From: a virus
Direction: 5' to 3' (one strand)
DNA: 64,000 nt
Virus record (IMG/VR): IMGVR_UViG_3300048597_000634
Span: 1-64,000 of that record
The notes below the pieces were generated by a model. The model had not been told where the DNA came from and did not search any database. It worked only from the letters and a program-made list of their open reading frames with translations. The translations under genes and the position numbers were made by a program. Positions 1-8,220 of this stretch are shown piece by piece; within the stretch, counting starts at the first letter, position 1, and each line of letters starts with the position of its first letter.

Positions 1-819
1 GTGTCGGTCTAACTCAGGCAAATAACTTAATAACTCCGCTACCATCTTTGTACAATCATCCCGTTGTGCTTTTATCTCACCTTCATTAGGCATAGGGTCC
101 GCAATATAATCCAACAGGTTAATATCTGCTTCTATCTTCGAGTCTAACGACACAGGCTGTCGCAAATAAGGCGTAAGCCGGGCTATAGTTTCCCTCGTTA
201 ATCCGGTTAACTCTATTAGCTTATTAACCCCTGGCATCCGTCCATGTACTAAATAATAGTCCTTTCTTGCTTGCCTCATTAGCCGGATCTTATCTGTTAC
301 GTGTACTGGTAGTCGGATAGCACGTCCTCCATTTGTTATCCCTTTGTTAATTGACTCCTTAATCCAGAAGCTAACATAGGTACTAAACTTGACGCCATAC
401 TTAGGGTCATATCGTTCGGTGCCGCGTATTAGACCTGCATTACCTTCTTGGACCATATCGTAAAAAGAAAGGTTAATCGTTGAGTATCTCTTAGCAACGT
501 TAACTACCAGTCTAAGATTATGGTTGATTAGCTTTTGGCGGGCGGCTTCTCCTACCTTATATATCTGTCTCAACTCCTTAACAGGCATCTTCCGTAGTCT
601 GGCTAGTTGTTCAACGGTTATATCTAACTGCCGGCGTACTTTCTCAAAGCGCATCATTGCTTGCACTTCATTCCCTAGCTTTATCTCTTCGTCCCTACTA
701 AGCAAAGGATAACGACCTATCTCCCCGAGGTAGTGGGCAAATAGGTCGTTATGCTTGGGACCATCTTGTTTATGTTTTGCTGGGCTTGTTAAGTCGGCGG
801 TTATAGTTGCTGATTGCAT
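1..819 (-). CDS. Sigma-70 family RNA polymerase sigma factor, cyanobacterial group 1/2 type (C-terminus beyond window)
   Basis: The 273 codons visible read as a sigma-70 factor. Region 1.2 is near residues 25-50 (DLFAHYLGEIGRYPLLSRDE). Region 2 is near 100-160 and includes LVVNVAKRYS, DMVQEGNAGLIRG, KFSTYVSFWIKE and, at its end, RAIRLPVHV, the form usual in cyanobacterial sigma factors. Region 3 follows, with SLDSKI and LLDYI. Region 4, which binds the -35 element, lies past the window edge. The ATG at 819 follows GGGAGGATAATCGCC, a strong ribosome binding site. Inferred role: directing host RNA polymerase to phage promoters. It lies 50 bp downstream of the methyltransferase-like gene on the same strand. 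Confidence 0.93.
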   Translation of the reverse strand, partial: MQSATITADLTSPAKHKQDGPKHNDLFAHYLGEIGRYPLLSRDEEIKLGNEVQAMMRFEKVRRQLDITVEQLARLRKMPVKELRQIYKVGEAARQKLINHNLRLVVNVAKRYSTINLSFYDMVQEGNAGLIRGTERYDPKYGVKFSTYVSFWIKESINKGITNGGRAIRLPVHVTDKIRLMRQARKDYYLVHGRMPGVNKLIELTGLTRETIARLTPYLRQPVSLDSKIEADINLLDYIADPMPNEGEIKAQRDDCTKMVAELLSYLPELDRH

Positions 820-869
820 GGCGATTATCCTCCCTAGGATTAAGGTACTCGCCATTACCATAACAAACC

Positions 870-1334
870 TTAGCCCACCGAGATAAGGCTTCCTACCTCC
901 ATTTTCTCCATAGAATCCTTAAGAAATTCTTTAATTAAGGGGAAGTGATGTTCTTTGGACACTACATGGTGTAAAAGCGTCGGTCGATAATCCGTAAAAG
1001 CAGATGATAAAGACTTCACTATATGTAGAAACCCGGCTTCTAAACCTGTCTCTACATGGTCTAATCCATCTAAAGCCTCAGTGGCTCCCGGTTCGGCTAC
1101 AGTCTTCTTCTCAGGCTTATCCATCGTCTGTAAATCAGCCAACAACTTCCTTGGTGGAGTGTAAGGCGGTTTATAGCATAACGCCATAAACACAGAGGCG
1201 GAATTGATGTTTAAACCTGGAATAGTACGAGTCTGACCAGGCTGCCTTCTCAAGCACAGCAGATGCAAAGCCTTTAAGTCCCCTTTAGTATTCGGACCAG
1301 CCCACATACTGGCTTTATGCCCTAGGGTTATCAA
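870..1334 (-). CDS. Methyltransferase-fold C-terminal segment, reached by frameshift or coupled TTG start
   Basis: This 154-residue frame begins at a TTG overlapping the TGA of the upstream gene (TTGA) and has no ribosome binding site of its own. Read as a -1 continuation of the upstream frame, the junction becomes VLSPGGL-ALITLGH, which resembles the strand after motif IV in SAM-dependent methyltransferase folds. The next 60 residues, with a PPYTPP turn, could complete such a fold. After about residue 75 the sequence becomes charged and lacks similarity I can name. It may be made as a fusion with the 315-residue protein or by translational coupling; the sequence cannot decide. Confidence 0.6.
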   Translation of the reverse strand: MITLGHKASMWAGPNTKGDLKALHLLCLRRQPGQTRTIPGLNINSASVFMALCYKPPYTPPRKLLADLQTMDKPEKKTVAEPGATEALDGLDHVETGLEAGFLHIVKSLSSAFTDYRPTLLHHVVSKEHHFPLIKEFLKDSMEKMEVGSLISVG

Positions 1335-2278
1335 AGCAAACCCCCAGGGGATAACACATTGCCTAATTCTTCAGTAAGACGACCATAACCTCCTCCATCT
1401 ACAAAGTCGTAAGATAAGGGCGCTTCTACTAATGCTATGTTGACATCTGTGCCAGCGGGAATATCCTTCAAATTACGGTAAATAGTGGTCGTCGGAGTGA
1501 CATTCACGGAGACGGCACTAGAACGGGCTGTAGCGGCTTCTTCCTCTGACTTGGCGTGTGCTTCATTTATGACCTTTAAGGCGGCTTTAGGGTCCGTTAT
1601 TTCGCCCTTAGAGATGACTTGAGCCACTTCTACTTGCTTTTTCTTCGACAACCGCTGGAATGTTCTTAGATATGAGGGATTTTCGGCCATAGCAACTTTG
1701 GTCAAAGTGCTTGCTACTTTTGGATCTACACCAGCAGTCGCTAATTGGATTTTTCGATAAGTCTGAACTACCTTCTCAGTGTCTTCAGGCTCAATAGCTT
1801 CATTTTCGATCAGTTCTAGAGCAATGTCCTTTGCAGCGGGCTCCACACTACTATTAGATAGTCGATATAACTTCGTGAGTGGTATTCGCGTCAACGCCTC
1901 TGGGTACATGTGCTTATATTGGTCATAAAGCTTGTAGGCGTTCATCCAATTATAAACCGTTGACACACCAATGACACCGCCAAAGGCGGATTTTACCCAC
2001 GCTTGCCAATGGTTTTCTTTCACTAGGTTCTCCTTCACATAGGTGAAGATTTCTCCTAGTCGCACCACGTTCTCTAGACTGCGGTGCATGATAGACCGGA
2101 TTTCATTTTCACAGTCCGCTAGTGTATGCCCCATCGACAAGTCTTTTAACGCCTGTCCTGAGTCATACTCTTCCATGGGTAGCAGGAAGTCTTGCACCAC
2201 TTGAGTCATGTCCGATGACATAGGCTCAAGGGTGGGCAACGGCTTTACTTCCTTCTTCTTTGCGGTTCTGCTGGGCAT
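1331..2278 (-). CDS. DUF3102-like protein with the start of a methyltransferase-like domain
   Basis: A 315-residue protein. Residues about 65-115 (GEIFTYVKENL, HWQAWVKSAFG, STVYNWMNAYKL) resemble the DUF3102 helix-turn-helix region of plasmid and phage proteins. The middle is helical and charged. The last 45 residues (ALVEAPLSYDFVDGGGYGRL, then VLSPGGLL) look like the catalytic half of an amino-methyltransferase fold, but EAPL stands where DPPY/DPPW would be, so activity is doubtful. The heptamer G GGT TTG lies in frame just before the stop. No clear ribosome binding site precedes the ATG. Possible roles are DNA binding or partition; this is inference. Confidence 0.65.
   Translation of the reverse strand: MPSRTAKKKEVKPLPTLEPMSSDMTQVVQDFLLPMEEYDSGQALKDLSMGHTLADCENEIRSIMHRSLENVVRLGEIFTYVKENLVKENHWQAWVKSAFGGVIGVSTVYNWMNAYKLYDQYKHMYPEALTRIPLTKLYRLSNSSVEPAAKDIALELIENEAIEPEDTEKVVQTYRKIQLATAGVDPKVASTLTKVAMAENPSYLRTFQRLSKKKQVEVAQVISKGEITDPKAALKVINEAHAKSEEEAATARSSAVSVNVTPTTTIYRNLKDIPAGTDVNIALVEAPLSYDFVDGGGYGRLTEELGNVLSPGGLL
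1337..1343 (-). other. Putative -1 ribosomal slippery heptamer G GGT TTG
   Basis: Read 5'-3' on the - strand the codons are CCT GGG GGT TTG CTT TGA, so GGGTTTG sits in the X XXY YYZ register two codons before the stop. A -1 slip reads GCT TTG ATA and enters the 154-residue frame exactly. TTG in the A site is a weaker slip codon than AAG, so efficiency is uncertain. Confidence 0.45.
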
Positions 2279-2319
2279 GATTAATTTCAGCGGGTATTAG
2301 TAAATGGGCTTTAACATCA

Positions 2320-2367
2320 ACCCGCCTACCCGATACTACCCAAAAAGTAGATACAAGCTAGGCGGGT
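2320..2367. repeat. Inverted repeat upstream of the DUF3102-like gene
   Basis: Arms ACCCGCCTA and TAGGCGGGT are perfect 9-bp complements around a 30-nt centre that can form a further short CTAC/GTAG stem. No T-tract follows on either strand, so a terminator is unlikely. It lies 42 bp before the start of the 315-residue gene, as an operator or leader structure would. Confidence 0.4.
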
Positions 2368-2411
2368 CAGTAATCTATTAATAACACAGCTTCCTGCTGA
2401 TTTCACACCCA

Positions 2412-2657
2412 TCAGGCAGACAATTTAAAAACTGCTACGTAAGCTAGGTATTTATCTAATGCATACTTATAATCTGCCGTTAGCTTATAGTTCTTAAGCG
2501 GTACAACTACTAAATCTAACCAGTCTATTAACTCTTGCGTCTCAAATAACTCTGCTACTGTATCCTGCGCCTCCAATAATAGTCGCGTAAGACGTCTAAC
2601 TCCTTCGGCGGCTTCTGTTCTGGTCAGCTTTGCGGACTGGGGCTCGGTAGGCTTCAT
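2412..2657 (-). CDS. Hypothetical protein, 81 aa
   Basis: Unrecognised soluble protein, mostly helical by composition (TRTEAAEGVRRLTRLLLEAQ, then FETQELIDWLDLVVVPL). It starts at ATG 2657 without a clear ribosome binding site. Its stop is 45 bp upstream of the inverted repeat ahead of the DUF3102-like gene, on the same strand. No catalytic motif is visible. Confidence 0.55.
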   Translation of the reverse strand: MKPTEPQSAKLTRTEAAEGVRRLTRLLLEAQDTVAELFETQELIDWLDLVVVPLKNYKLTADYKYALDKYLAYVAVFKLSA

Positions 2658-2712
2658 GACAGGTACTACTTGGATAGTTATTATGGGAAACTATTAAGTG
2701 TAGAACAAAAAG

Positions 2713-2895
2713 TCATTGCTGGACGACATCACTAGTAGGAAGTTCCCTATCTAACTCATAGATTACTCCGGTGTTTATACCGCCTAGCCAGAATAAGGAA
2801 GTCACTAAAAGCCCGCCAATAACCATGCTGGCGATTACAATGCGCTCACCACGGTTGGTGGCTTTGGTCTTGGTTTGATTGTTGTCAAGGTTCAT
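2713..2895 (-). CDS. Small single-pass membrane protein, 60 aa
   Basis: I place the start at ATG 2895 (MNLDNNQTKT) because the longer frame from 2946 opens with a Pro/Tyr-rich stretch that does not look coded. Residues about 18-38 (IVIASMVIGGLLVTSLFWLG) form one membrane span between a Lys/Arg-containing N-terminus and an acidic C-terminus, suggesting an N-in topology. Function is unknown. The tnpB element lies immediately upstream and may have separated this gene from its promoter. Confidence 0.5.
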   Translation of the reverse strand: MNLDNNQTKTKATNRGERIVIASMVIGGLLVTSLFWLGGINTGVIYELDRELPTSDVVQQ

Positions 2896-2968
2896 AATAA
2901 TTAATACTCGGGGGTATGGGTAAGGGTTGGTGGGTCCGGCCGTCACCGCTAAAAATTTGACACTCCCT

Positions 2969-2996
2969 CCGTTAATTGCTGACGCAATCTTAACGG
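2969..2996 (-). ncRNA. Right-end hairpin, candidate 3' part of a TnpB-associated guide RNA
   Basis: The imperfect palindrome overlaps the last codons and stop of tnpB, the usual position of the omega/re RNA scaffold. The guide, if there is one, would be encoded just beyond the right end, near 2955 and below. The presence of an RNA is inferred from position and folding only. Confidence 0.35.
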
Positions 2997-4243
2997 GGGA
3001 TTCTTAGATTCACACCTAAGAGTTTCTGCTTCACAGATTGGTAACTAGGCAAAGCCCCCGTCCCATCATCTCCACAGACGTTTTTGGATACGCTATGCCC
3101 TAGCGCATATTCAGTACCTCGATTCCTGATTACTTGTGCAGCTGCCACGTCTCTATGCGTCTTGTAGCTGCACTCAGGGCAGCTATGTTCTCTTTCTTTT
3201 AGAGACTTCTTACCTGTGTGAGCACCGCAGTTAGGACACGTCTGGGAGGTGTAGTCTTTATTTACCTCCGCTACATAAACATCCCGCTTCCACGCTACCC
3301 AATTAAGAATGGTAACGAACTGCCCAAAGCTGGCATCTAATGTATGTTTGCCTAACATCCCTTTAGCCCAAGTAACAAAGTTAATATCTTCTAGGAAGAT
3401 AGCTCCAGCTTGGTCGCAGAGGTGATGAGCCAACTTAAAGTGCCAGTCTTTGCGAGTATCAGAAATACGTTGGTGTAACCTAGCAATCTTCTGGTTGAGC
3501 TTGTGACGATTGTTAGACCCTTTTTGCTTGTTCCTTAATCTACGTTGTAGCGACTTCAGCTCACGATGTAGTTGGTTCAAGAATTGAGGTCTGGTAACAA
3601 GTTCTCCATCTGATGTTGCTAAAAACTTATCCAATCCTAAATCAATACCCAAGGAATGTCCGTGGAATGGAACATCAGGAACACTGACGTCTAGTTGCAG
3701 AGAGAGCATCACGAAATAACCTGATGCCCGTCGTACAATCCTCGCCTGTTTAACCTCGAAGCCTTCTGGTATATCTCTGGACTTCCTAAACTTAACCCAC
3801 CCTAATTGAGGTAGCTTTATTTGGTTTCCTTGGAGACAGTCCTTAAGCATCTGGGGATAAACAAAAGAGCGTAGCCGATACCTATTCTTGAAGCGGGGGA
3901 ACCCTTTCTTCTTTGACTGCATATCGACAAAAGCTCTGTCCAAAGCTTTCAACACTTGCTGTAGAACTTGGGCGTTAACGCTAGATAACCTTTCATCCAT
4001 TTTCTTGGCTTCTGTCAGAGCTCTTGCTTGACTGTGATAACCAGGATAAGGAGTATCGGCTGGAATAATATATTCCCGTTCCAATGAGCAAACGTTGACT
4101 GGGGACCTCCGAGAATTAATCCAATCCTTCCTTTCCCTTAAAGCAAAATTCCAGACCGAACGACAAACATCCAAGGTATTTTCGATTACCTCGATTTGGC
4201 GTTGGTCTAGGACCAGCTTAAATCCGTAAGTTAAGGACAGCAT
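2990..4243 (-). CDS. tnpB: TnpB, RNA-guided nuclease of the IS605 OrfB family
   Basis: A 417-residue protein from the internal start MLSLTYGFKL; an upstream in-frame ATG at 4270 would add nine residues. The RuvC-like triad is intact: D in GIDLGLDKF (about 218), E in IFLEDINF (about 283) and the final D in THRDVAAAQVI. A zinc ribbon lies between the last two (CPNCG, then CPECSYKTHRD). The N-terminal wedge region (SVWNFALRERKDW) is also typical. Known family role: programmable DNA cleavage that keeps the element in place. A motif A copy lies about 200 bp upstream and may drive it. Confidence 0.95.
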   Translation of the reverse strand: MLSLTYGFKLVLDQRQIEVIENTLDVCRSVWNFALRERKDWINSRRSPVNVCSLEREYIIPADTPYPGYHSQARALTEAKKMDERLSSVNAQVLQQVLKALDRAFVDMQSKKKGFPRFKNRYRLRSFVYPQMLKDCLQGNQIKLPQLGWVKFRKSRDIPEGFEVKQARIVRRASGYFVMLSLQLDVSVPDVPFHGHSLGIDLGLDKFLATSDGELVTRPQFLNQLHRELKSLQRRLRNKQKGSNNRHKLNQKIARLHQRISDTRKDWHFKLAHHLCDQAGAIFLEDINFVTWAKGMLGKHTLDASFGQFVTILNWVAWKRDVYVAEVNKDYTSQTCPNCGAHTGKKSLKEREHSCPECSYKTHRDVAAAQVIRNRGTEYALGHSVSKNVCGDDGTGALPSYQSVKQKLLGVNLRIPR

Positions 4244-4449
4244 TGTTTTTCTTGGCGAAGCCCATCCCAATATTAATTTGTTCTACACAGATACGTCAAG
4301 CTGTGTAGGATTCGCTTCGCTCAGTTTGAGTTGCTGGTCAAAATTCATCTCACCGCTAAGCCTATCGGCTCTAACGGGAGTCCTCTTTTGACATTTAAGA
4401 TAGAAATACGGTAGTGGTCATACGGGGGATAGTGTTGGCTTTTTTATAG

Positions 4450-4460
4450 CGGCTGTCGCA
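4450..4460 (-). promoter_or_regulatory. Motif A copy upstream of the tnpB element
   Basis: Reads ATGCGACAGCCGCTATA after the T-tract of the preceding terminator. This is the only copy found outside 22.9-28.5 kb, and it is shorter, with TGCG replacing TGACC. The next gene downstream is tnpB. Confidence 0.45.
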
Positions 4461-4463
4461 TTT

Positions 4464-4508
4464 AAAGAAAGAGATTAATCAAGGAAAATCCCTGATTAAT
4501 CTCTTTCT
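4464..4508 (-). terminator. Rho-independent terminator of the polytopic membrane protein gene
   Basis: Stem AGAAAGAGATTAATCAGGG pairs almost perfectly with its complement across a short AT loop and is followed on the - strand by TTTCTTT. It lies 3 bp after the stop of the 370-residue gene. Confidence 0.8.
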
Positions 4509-4511
4509 GGA

Positions 4512-5624
4512 TTAAGTGGTCACGAAACATACGGCAAGGGCACGCATGCCTGCTACTGGTGCAGATACAGCTAATAATACGGCTGCTACTAAGCAAATTA
4601 ATATACCTAACGGAGCCTCCGCTTGTATCAGAACCAACTGGAATACCAGCGGCGCTATTAGGAGATATTCGTAATGCTTCAACGAAGATATAGAAGGTAA
4701 GTTAACCCTAGACAACGCTAAGGTAACCAAAGCAGCCATTAAGGTGGCTACAAAGCCAATGAAGACGATAAGGATAGGGTTAAACGGTGGTAATTGTGGC
4801 AGCCAGAGCTGCAAAGCATCGCCTAACATGGTCTTTCCAGATAGGTGACCATGCCAGAACCAGGCTCCCATAACCCATCCTTCGATGATGATATCGGCGC
4901 CGCCAAGGGCTAACGTAAAGTTTGGATTGGCAGACCATGTACGGGCAGATGCAGACATGGTATAACCAGGCACGCACCATACAGTGAATGCCATCCATAA
5001 CTGCTCCAGGAAGCTTGTTATAGGCGTCCAATGACCAGTTATGGGTCTGGGGTCTTCATCGGTCGGCGCAAAGCGATTTCTAAGCAGATTAGACAATGCA
5101 ACCGTTGTTAACAGGGCGATGGCGGGCGATTTGACTAGGTTTACTAGGACTATACAGGTAACAACGGTTATAAGGATTAACAGTGGATTAATCTGTTTTT
5201 GTTCTTCATCGTTGCAACGCAATAGGATAATCCAACCAAAGACTAATGCTGCAAACCAGTAGGGTAGTTGCAGGGGTATGGCTGGTATTAGTTTGGCGAT
5301 CATTACAGCTCCTAAGGCAAAACAGCCTATGCGCTGGGCAATGACTACTAAGGTTAGCTTAAAGGGATGGGGCGCCGCCGCCGCTGGATTGGACGGCATA
5401 ATAGGTAATACAGCAAGGTTAGAAACCGCTGGACTTATACCGTCTAACTCGTTAAGACAGTTAGCTATATTCACCGTTAGATAGGCTGCTATGGCTAACG
5501 GTAAGTTATGCCCGGTAAAGGTATATGTGATTAGGAGCGCGGCATAGTTTTGTAACACGCCTAGACGGGTTAACACAGCACACGCTAAGACTATCAAAAA
5601 CATTGATAAGAGGAAGGAGAACAT
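4512..5624 (-). CDS. Polytopic inner-membrane protein, 370 aa, unknown function
   Basis: About ten hydrophobic segments span the length (for example FLLSMFLIVLACAVL, FALGAVMIAKLIPAIPL, ILIVFIGFVATLMAALVTLA), separated by short loops with NELDG and GHLSGKT. No transporter signature is certain. The start overlaps the upstream gene by 31 bp, so the two are probably co-translated. It is the last gene of a three-gene run ending at a strong terminator. Transporter, channel or host-membrane modifier are all possible. Confidence 0.65.
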   Translation of the reverse strand: MFSFLLSMFLIVLACAVLTRLGVLQNYAALLITYTFTGHNLPLAIAAYLTVNIANCLNELDGISPAVSNLAVLPIMPSNPAAAAPHPFKLTLVVIAQRIGCFALGAVMIAKLIPAIPLQLPYWFAALVFGWIILLRCNDEEQKQINPLLILITVVTCIVLVNLVKSPAIALLTTVALSNLLRNRFAPTDEDPRPITGHWTPITSFLEQLWMAFTVWCVPGYTMSASARTWSANPNFTLALGGADIIIEGWVMGAWFWHGHLSGKTMLGDALQLWLPQLPPFNPILIVFIGFVATLMAALVTLALSRVNLPSISSLKHYEYLLIAPLVFQLVLIQAEAPLGILICLVAAVLLAVSAPVAGMRALAVCFVTT

Positions 5625-6385
5625 GGGGGACTACCGTGAATTGTTCTTTCATGTAAATACGGGTCGGGGGCTGGATATATACCGCGATGGCGGCGTTTAT
5701 AATCCTGCGGGAACGGGTCAAATGCTTCTATGGACGTTACTTCCCCATTACGAGGGTTAAACGTCAGCACCCAATGACTATTAACTGGAAAGTCACTGCG
5801 GATATAACCATCAGGAAGTTTGTTGATATACATGCCGTTGGTGAATTCTATGCTGCCGCCATTATTGCGGGTTACTACATAGACCGGCGGTTTTAACGCA
5901 TGGTAATCCTCAGGCAAAGGTAAGATTTGCTCTGGTTTCGGTGTAGTTACTAGCTCGGCAGATAGGTCAGCCTCATAGGTGATGGGACCGCCAATGGCAC
6001 TACTGGTCTCTATAACCTTTAATGGCGTACCTTTGGGGATTACAGATACACCATTAGCCGGCGCCATTTTTATCTTTAACTTATCTGAGCCTATATACAC
6101 ACAGCTACGACCACAGATGGATAGGTTCTTAACTTGTAGGTCGAAGGGCAGGGTTTTAATGGCTGATTTGGAAGACTGATCAATGCCGCGCCCTTGCTCT
6201 AATAAGATGGCTACTAGCCCAAAAATAAAGATGCCTAGTATCCCTACAAAGCAGGAATACACGAGCATCTTATGTGTACGTACAGACAAATCCCCAGTGG
6301 GCGTTGGTATTACCGGCTTTGCATTTGGCATTACCGGCTTTGGTTCACCAGTGGGGTCATGGTACGGGTTAATAATGGGTCGCAT
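5594..6385 (-). CDS. Single-pass membrane protein with external domain, 263 aa
   Basis: Residues 1-38 are Pro-rich and cytoplasmic in character. One span follows at about 40-62 (LVYSCFVGILGIFIFGLVAILL). The remaining 200 residues are a soluble domain with KNLSICGRSCVYIGSDKL near 90 and KPPVYVVTRN near 167. Two Cys four residues apart could form a disulfide outside the membrane. No family is recognised. It is flanked by the 180-residue gene (4-bp gap) and the polytopic protein (31-bp overlap), implying one transcript. Confidence 0.6.
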   Translation of the reverse strand: MRPIINPYHDPTGEPKPVMPNAKPVIPTPTGDLSVRTHKMLVYSCFVGILGIFIFGLVAILLEQGRGIDQSSKSAIKTLPFDLQVKNLSICGRSCVYIGSDKLKIKMAPANGVSVIPKGTPLKVIETSSAIGGPITYEADLSAELVTTPKPEQILPLPEDYHALKPPVYVVTRNNGGSIEFTNGMYINKLPDGYIRSDFPVNSHWVLTFNPRNGEVTSIEAFDPFPQDYKRRHRGIYPAPDPYLHERTIHGSPPCSPSSYQCF

Positions 6386-6389
6386 AGGG

Positions 6390-6932
6390 CTATTGGGCGG
6401 CGGCTAAAGGTGACAACACTGATGGTGCCACACCAATAGGACGACCAATAGGATTGTCTACTGGTTCCCCGTCTAGTAAGTACCAAAGCATCCTTGAAGG
6501 ACGCTCTCCTTCTTCATTGGGGTCTAGGAATACCCGGCGCACATCATAGGGCGGTTTACGCCGGTTCTGTGTCTGGATATCTGTACAAGCCCAATACGAA
6601 TAGTCCCGAGTTAAGGTCAGTAACGGCTTGGGCGCTGCACCACCTATCAACAACGGCGTATAGGTATGCAGTTCCCGGTTAAAGGCGTTAATGGTTACCT
6701 CGGTACCGACACCGCCGACAGTGACCTCTAAGACAATAGACTCAGGGTCGTCTAAGTCACCGCAGGGTAGCCATTCTGTCTCATTAGGCGGTAGGAATTG
6801 CTTTGATTCAAAGACTAACCGCGCTGCCCATTCTGCTTGATTAGCAGAAGCACGAATGGATTTCATAATGCGCGGGTCAGCACCGAGGAACTTGGCATGG
6901 ATTAGACGACACTCATAGATGAATTTGTTCAT
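6390..6932 (-). CDS. Hypothetical protein, 180 aa
   Basis: Soluble, mixed composition, with no recognisable domain. The N-terminal half (MNKFIYECRLIHAKFLG) is followed by a beta-rich stretch (VLEVTVGGVGTEVTINAF). It is the first gene of the run with the two membrane proteins downstream, and is preceded by the terminator of the 244-residue gene. Confidence 0.6.
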   Translation of the reverse strand: MNKFIYECRLIHAKFLGADPRIMKSIRASANQAEWAARLVFESKQFLPPNETEWLPCGDLDDPESIVLEVTVGGVGTEVTINAFNRELHTYTPLLIGGAAPKPLLTLTRDYSYWACTDIQTQNRRKPPYDVRRVFLDPNEEGERPSRMLWYLLDGEPVDNPIGRPIGVAPSVLSPLAAAQ

Positions 6933-6962
6933 TGTTTTGTTTAGGTCTTAGGTTGAACGGGA

Positions 6963-6998
6963 GGAAAAAGAAAAGAGAACACCAAGCGGCGTTCTCTT
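6963..6998 (-). terminator. Terminator of the 244-aa gene
   Basis: AGAGAAC and GTTCTCT form the stem with a GC-rich loop, followed on the - strand by TTTTCTTTTT. It lies about 40 bp after the stop at 7039. Confidence 0.8.
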
Positions 6999-7038
6999 AG
7001 CTAATTAGAGGTAATCAGGTAGCAACGGTTAGTCAGTC

Positions 7039-7773
7039 TTACAGCGCACGACCACCAGTAGCGGCGGCAGCAGTAGGATTAACAGTTGGTGCAGCACTAA
7101 CACCGGGTACGAATACAGCGGCGGCGGCGGTGGCAGGTTGACCAGGAGCTTTAATGCCCTGTCCGATGAAATGGAAATCACCAGGGGTCCAGGCAAAGCT
7201 ATCTAACGCGGGCACCTGCCCCTCAATCCCACGCTCAGTGAGGGTAAAGGTCACATAACCGGTGTTAGGGGACTTGGGAGTCAACCACATACGTTGTTTG
7301 GCAGCTGCACTGCCAGTTTTGTAGTTGTTGTCGCCGTTGAGCGCCCATTGTTTGGCGTAGTTGATTAGGTTACTGAGGTCGTCTTCGGTGATTAAACCGG
7401 CGGCGACTTGGTCGGGACCTAAACGAATACGTTGGGTATAATGCCCGGAGTTGTGGGTGCCTTCGGTTTGACCTTTGGCTTTGGGTACTACGCTCAGTTT
7501 GAAGTCCTGGGCGGTGGCACCGCTAGGCACAACAATATGGCTGAGTTGGAATTTGCCTTCAACAGCTTGCTTACCATCGGGTAATTCGATGATGGTGGGC
7601 TCGGTGAAGGGAATTTCAAACATGCGCGCCGCTAAATCTTTAGCCAATACATAGAATGCTGGATTACCTTGGGTCTTCTCGTTTCGGAGTTGATCCATGA
7701 AGTATTCACACAGCATGAACTGAGAGGTTTCGGAAATGGCGCGGTACTGTTCGACGATGTTTGTAGTTTGCAT
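7039..7773 (-). CDS. Hypothetical protein, 244 aa, Ala/Pro-rich C-terminus
   Basis: Well-formed soluble frame with no recognised family. Residues 1-60 are helical (SQFMLCEYFMDQLRNEK), residues 75-190 are mixed with many aromatic and Gly residues, and the last 35 residues are an Ala/Pro/Thr tail ending GGRAL. It has its own terminator and a motif B copy about 50 bp upstream, so it appears to be a single-gene transcription unit. The composition would suit an abundant DNA-binding or structural protein, but no motif supports that. Confidence 0.65.
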   Translation of the reverse strand: MQTTNIVEQYRAISETSQFMLCEYFMDQLRNEKTQGNPAFYVLAKDLAARMFEIPFTEPTIIELPDGKQAVEGKFQLSHIVVPSGATAQDFKLSVVPKAKGQTEGTHNSGHYTQRIRLGPDQVAAGLITEDDLSNLINYAKQWALNGDNNYKTGSAAAKQRMWLTPKSPNTGYVTFTLTERGIEGQVPALDSFAWTPGDFHFIGQGIKAPGQPATAAAAVFVPGVSAAPTVNPTAAAATGGRAL

Positions 7774-7824
7774 TTTTTTGGTTAATGGTTAGGGTTTTGT
7801 TTACTTGGGGCGGAGCCTTATGAC

Positions 7825-7847
7825 TCCATTTAATTCTCTTTTTCCCG
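7825..7847 (-). promoter_or_regulatory. Motif B copy upstream of the 244-aa gene
   Basis: Reads CGGGAAAAAG then AGAATTAAATGGA. The start codon is 51 nt downstream, farther than in most copies; a GGAGTCATAAGGCTCC hairpin lies between. Confidence 0.5.
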
Positions 7848-8220
7848 CTCGGTGGGGCTAAAGGTGGGTTCTTTGGAGGGGCGCGGCGGCGCGGTTAATA
7901 TTCTTTTTACATTTCGGCGGGCATAGCTTGACAAATTAAAAGTTCGTAAATCATAATGGGACTCAGCTAAGGTTAAGCCGGCGGCTATGACTCACATACA
8001 TGTAGATAAGATGGTCCATACTCACGTCAGTCACTGGGGCGCTTAAGCTACATAGAGTCACTAGAACCCCGGTTTAATCAGCAAAGGTTCCATCAGCCCC
8101 CGTTTAGGGAAGCGGCAAAATGAGTTCCTAACGCTATAGCTACCTCAGGACAAGACTACATACAATATGACTTTTAAAACAGACTCATCATGAGCCTGGT
8201 TTTGTCGTATCTAGGCGTAG
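7848..8220. other. Non-coding stretch, function unknown
   Basis: No frame with coding character. An imperfect hairpin flanked by A and T runs lies at 8173-8201 (AAAACAGACTCA with TGAGCCTGGTTTT) and could terminate transcription in either direction. The words TGACTCA, ACTCACG and GAGTCAC recur between 7985 and 8070. No tRNA could be folded. Confidence 0.4.

Larger units (their letters stand above)
2955..4400 (-). mobile_element. IS200/IS605-group element with tnpB only (no tnpA)
   Basis: The boundaries are approximate. The right end overlaps the tnpB stop and holds a hairpin at 2969-2996 (CCGTTAA with TTAACGG plus an inner TTGC/GCAA). The left side, upstream of tnpB, holds a hairpin at 4283-4308 (CTACACAG/CTGTGTAG) and an imperfect one near 4349-4375. 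Subterminal hairpins and no inverted terminal repeats are typical of this group. The tnpB 3' end and right-end hairpin are where guide RNAs arise in TnpB systems. There is no Y1 transposase, so transposition would need help in trans. Confidence 0.7.
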
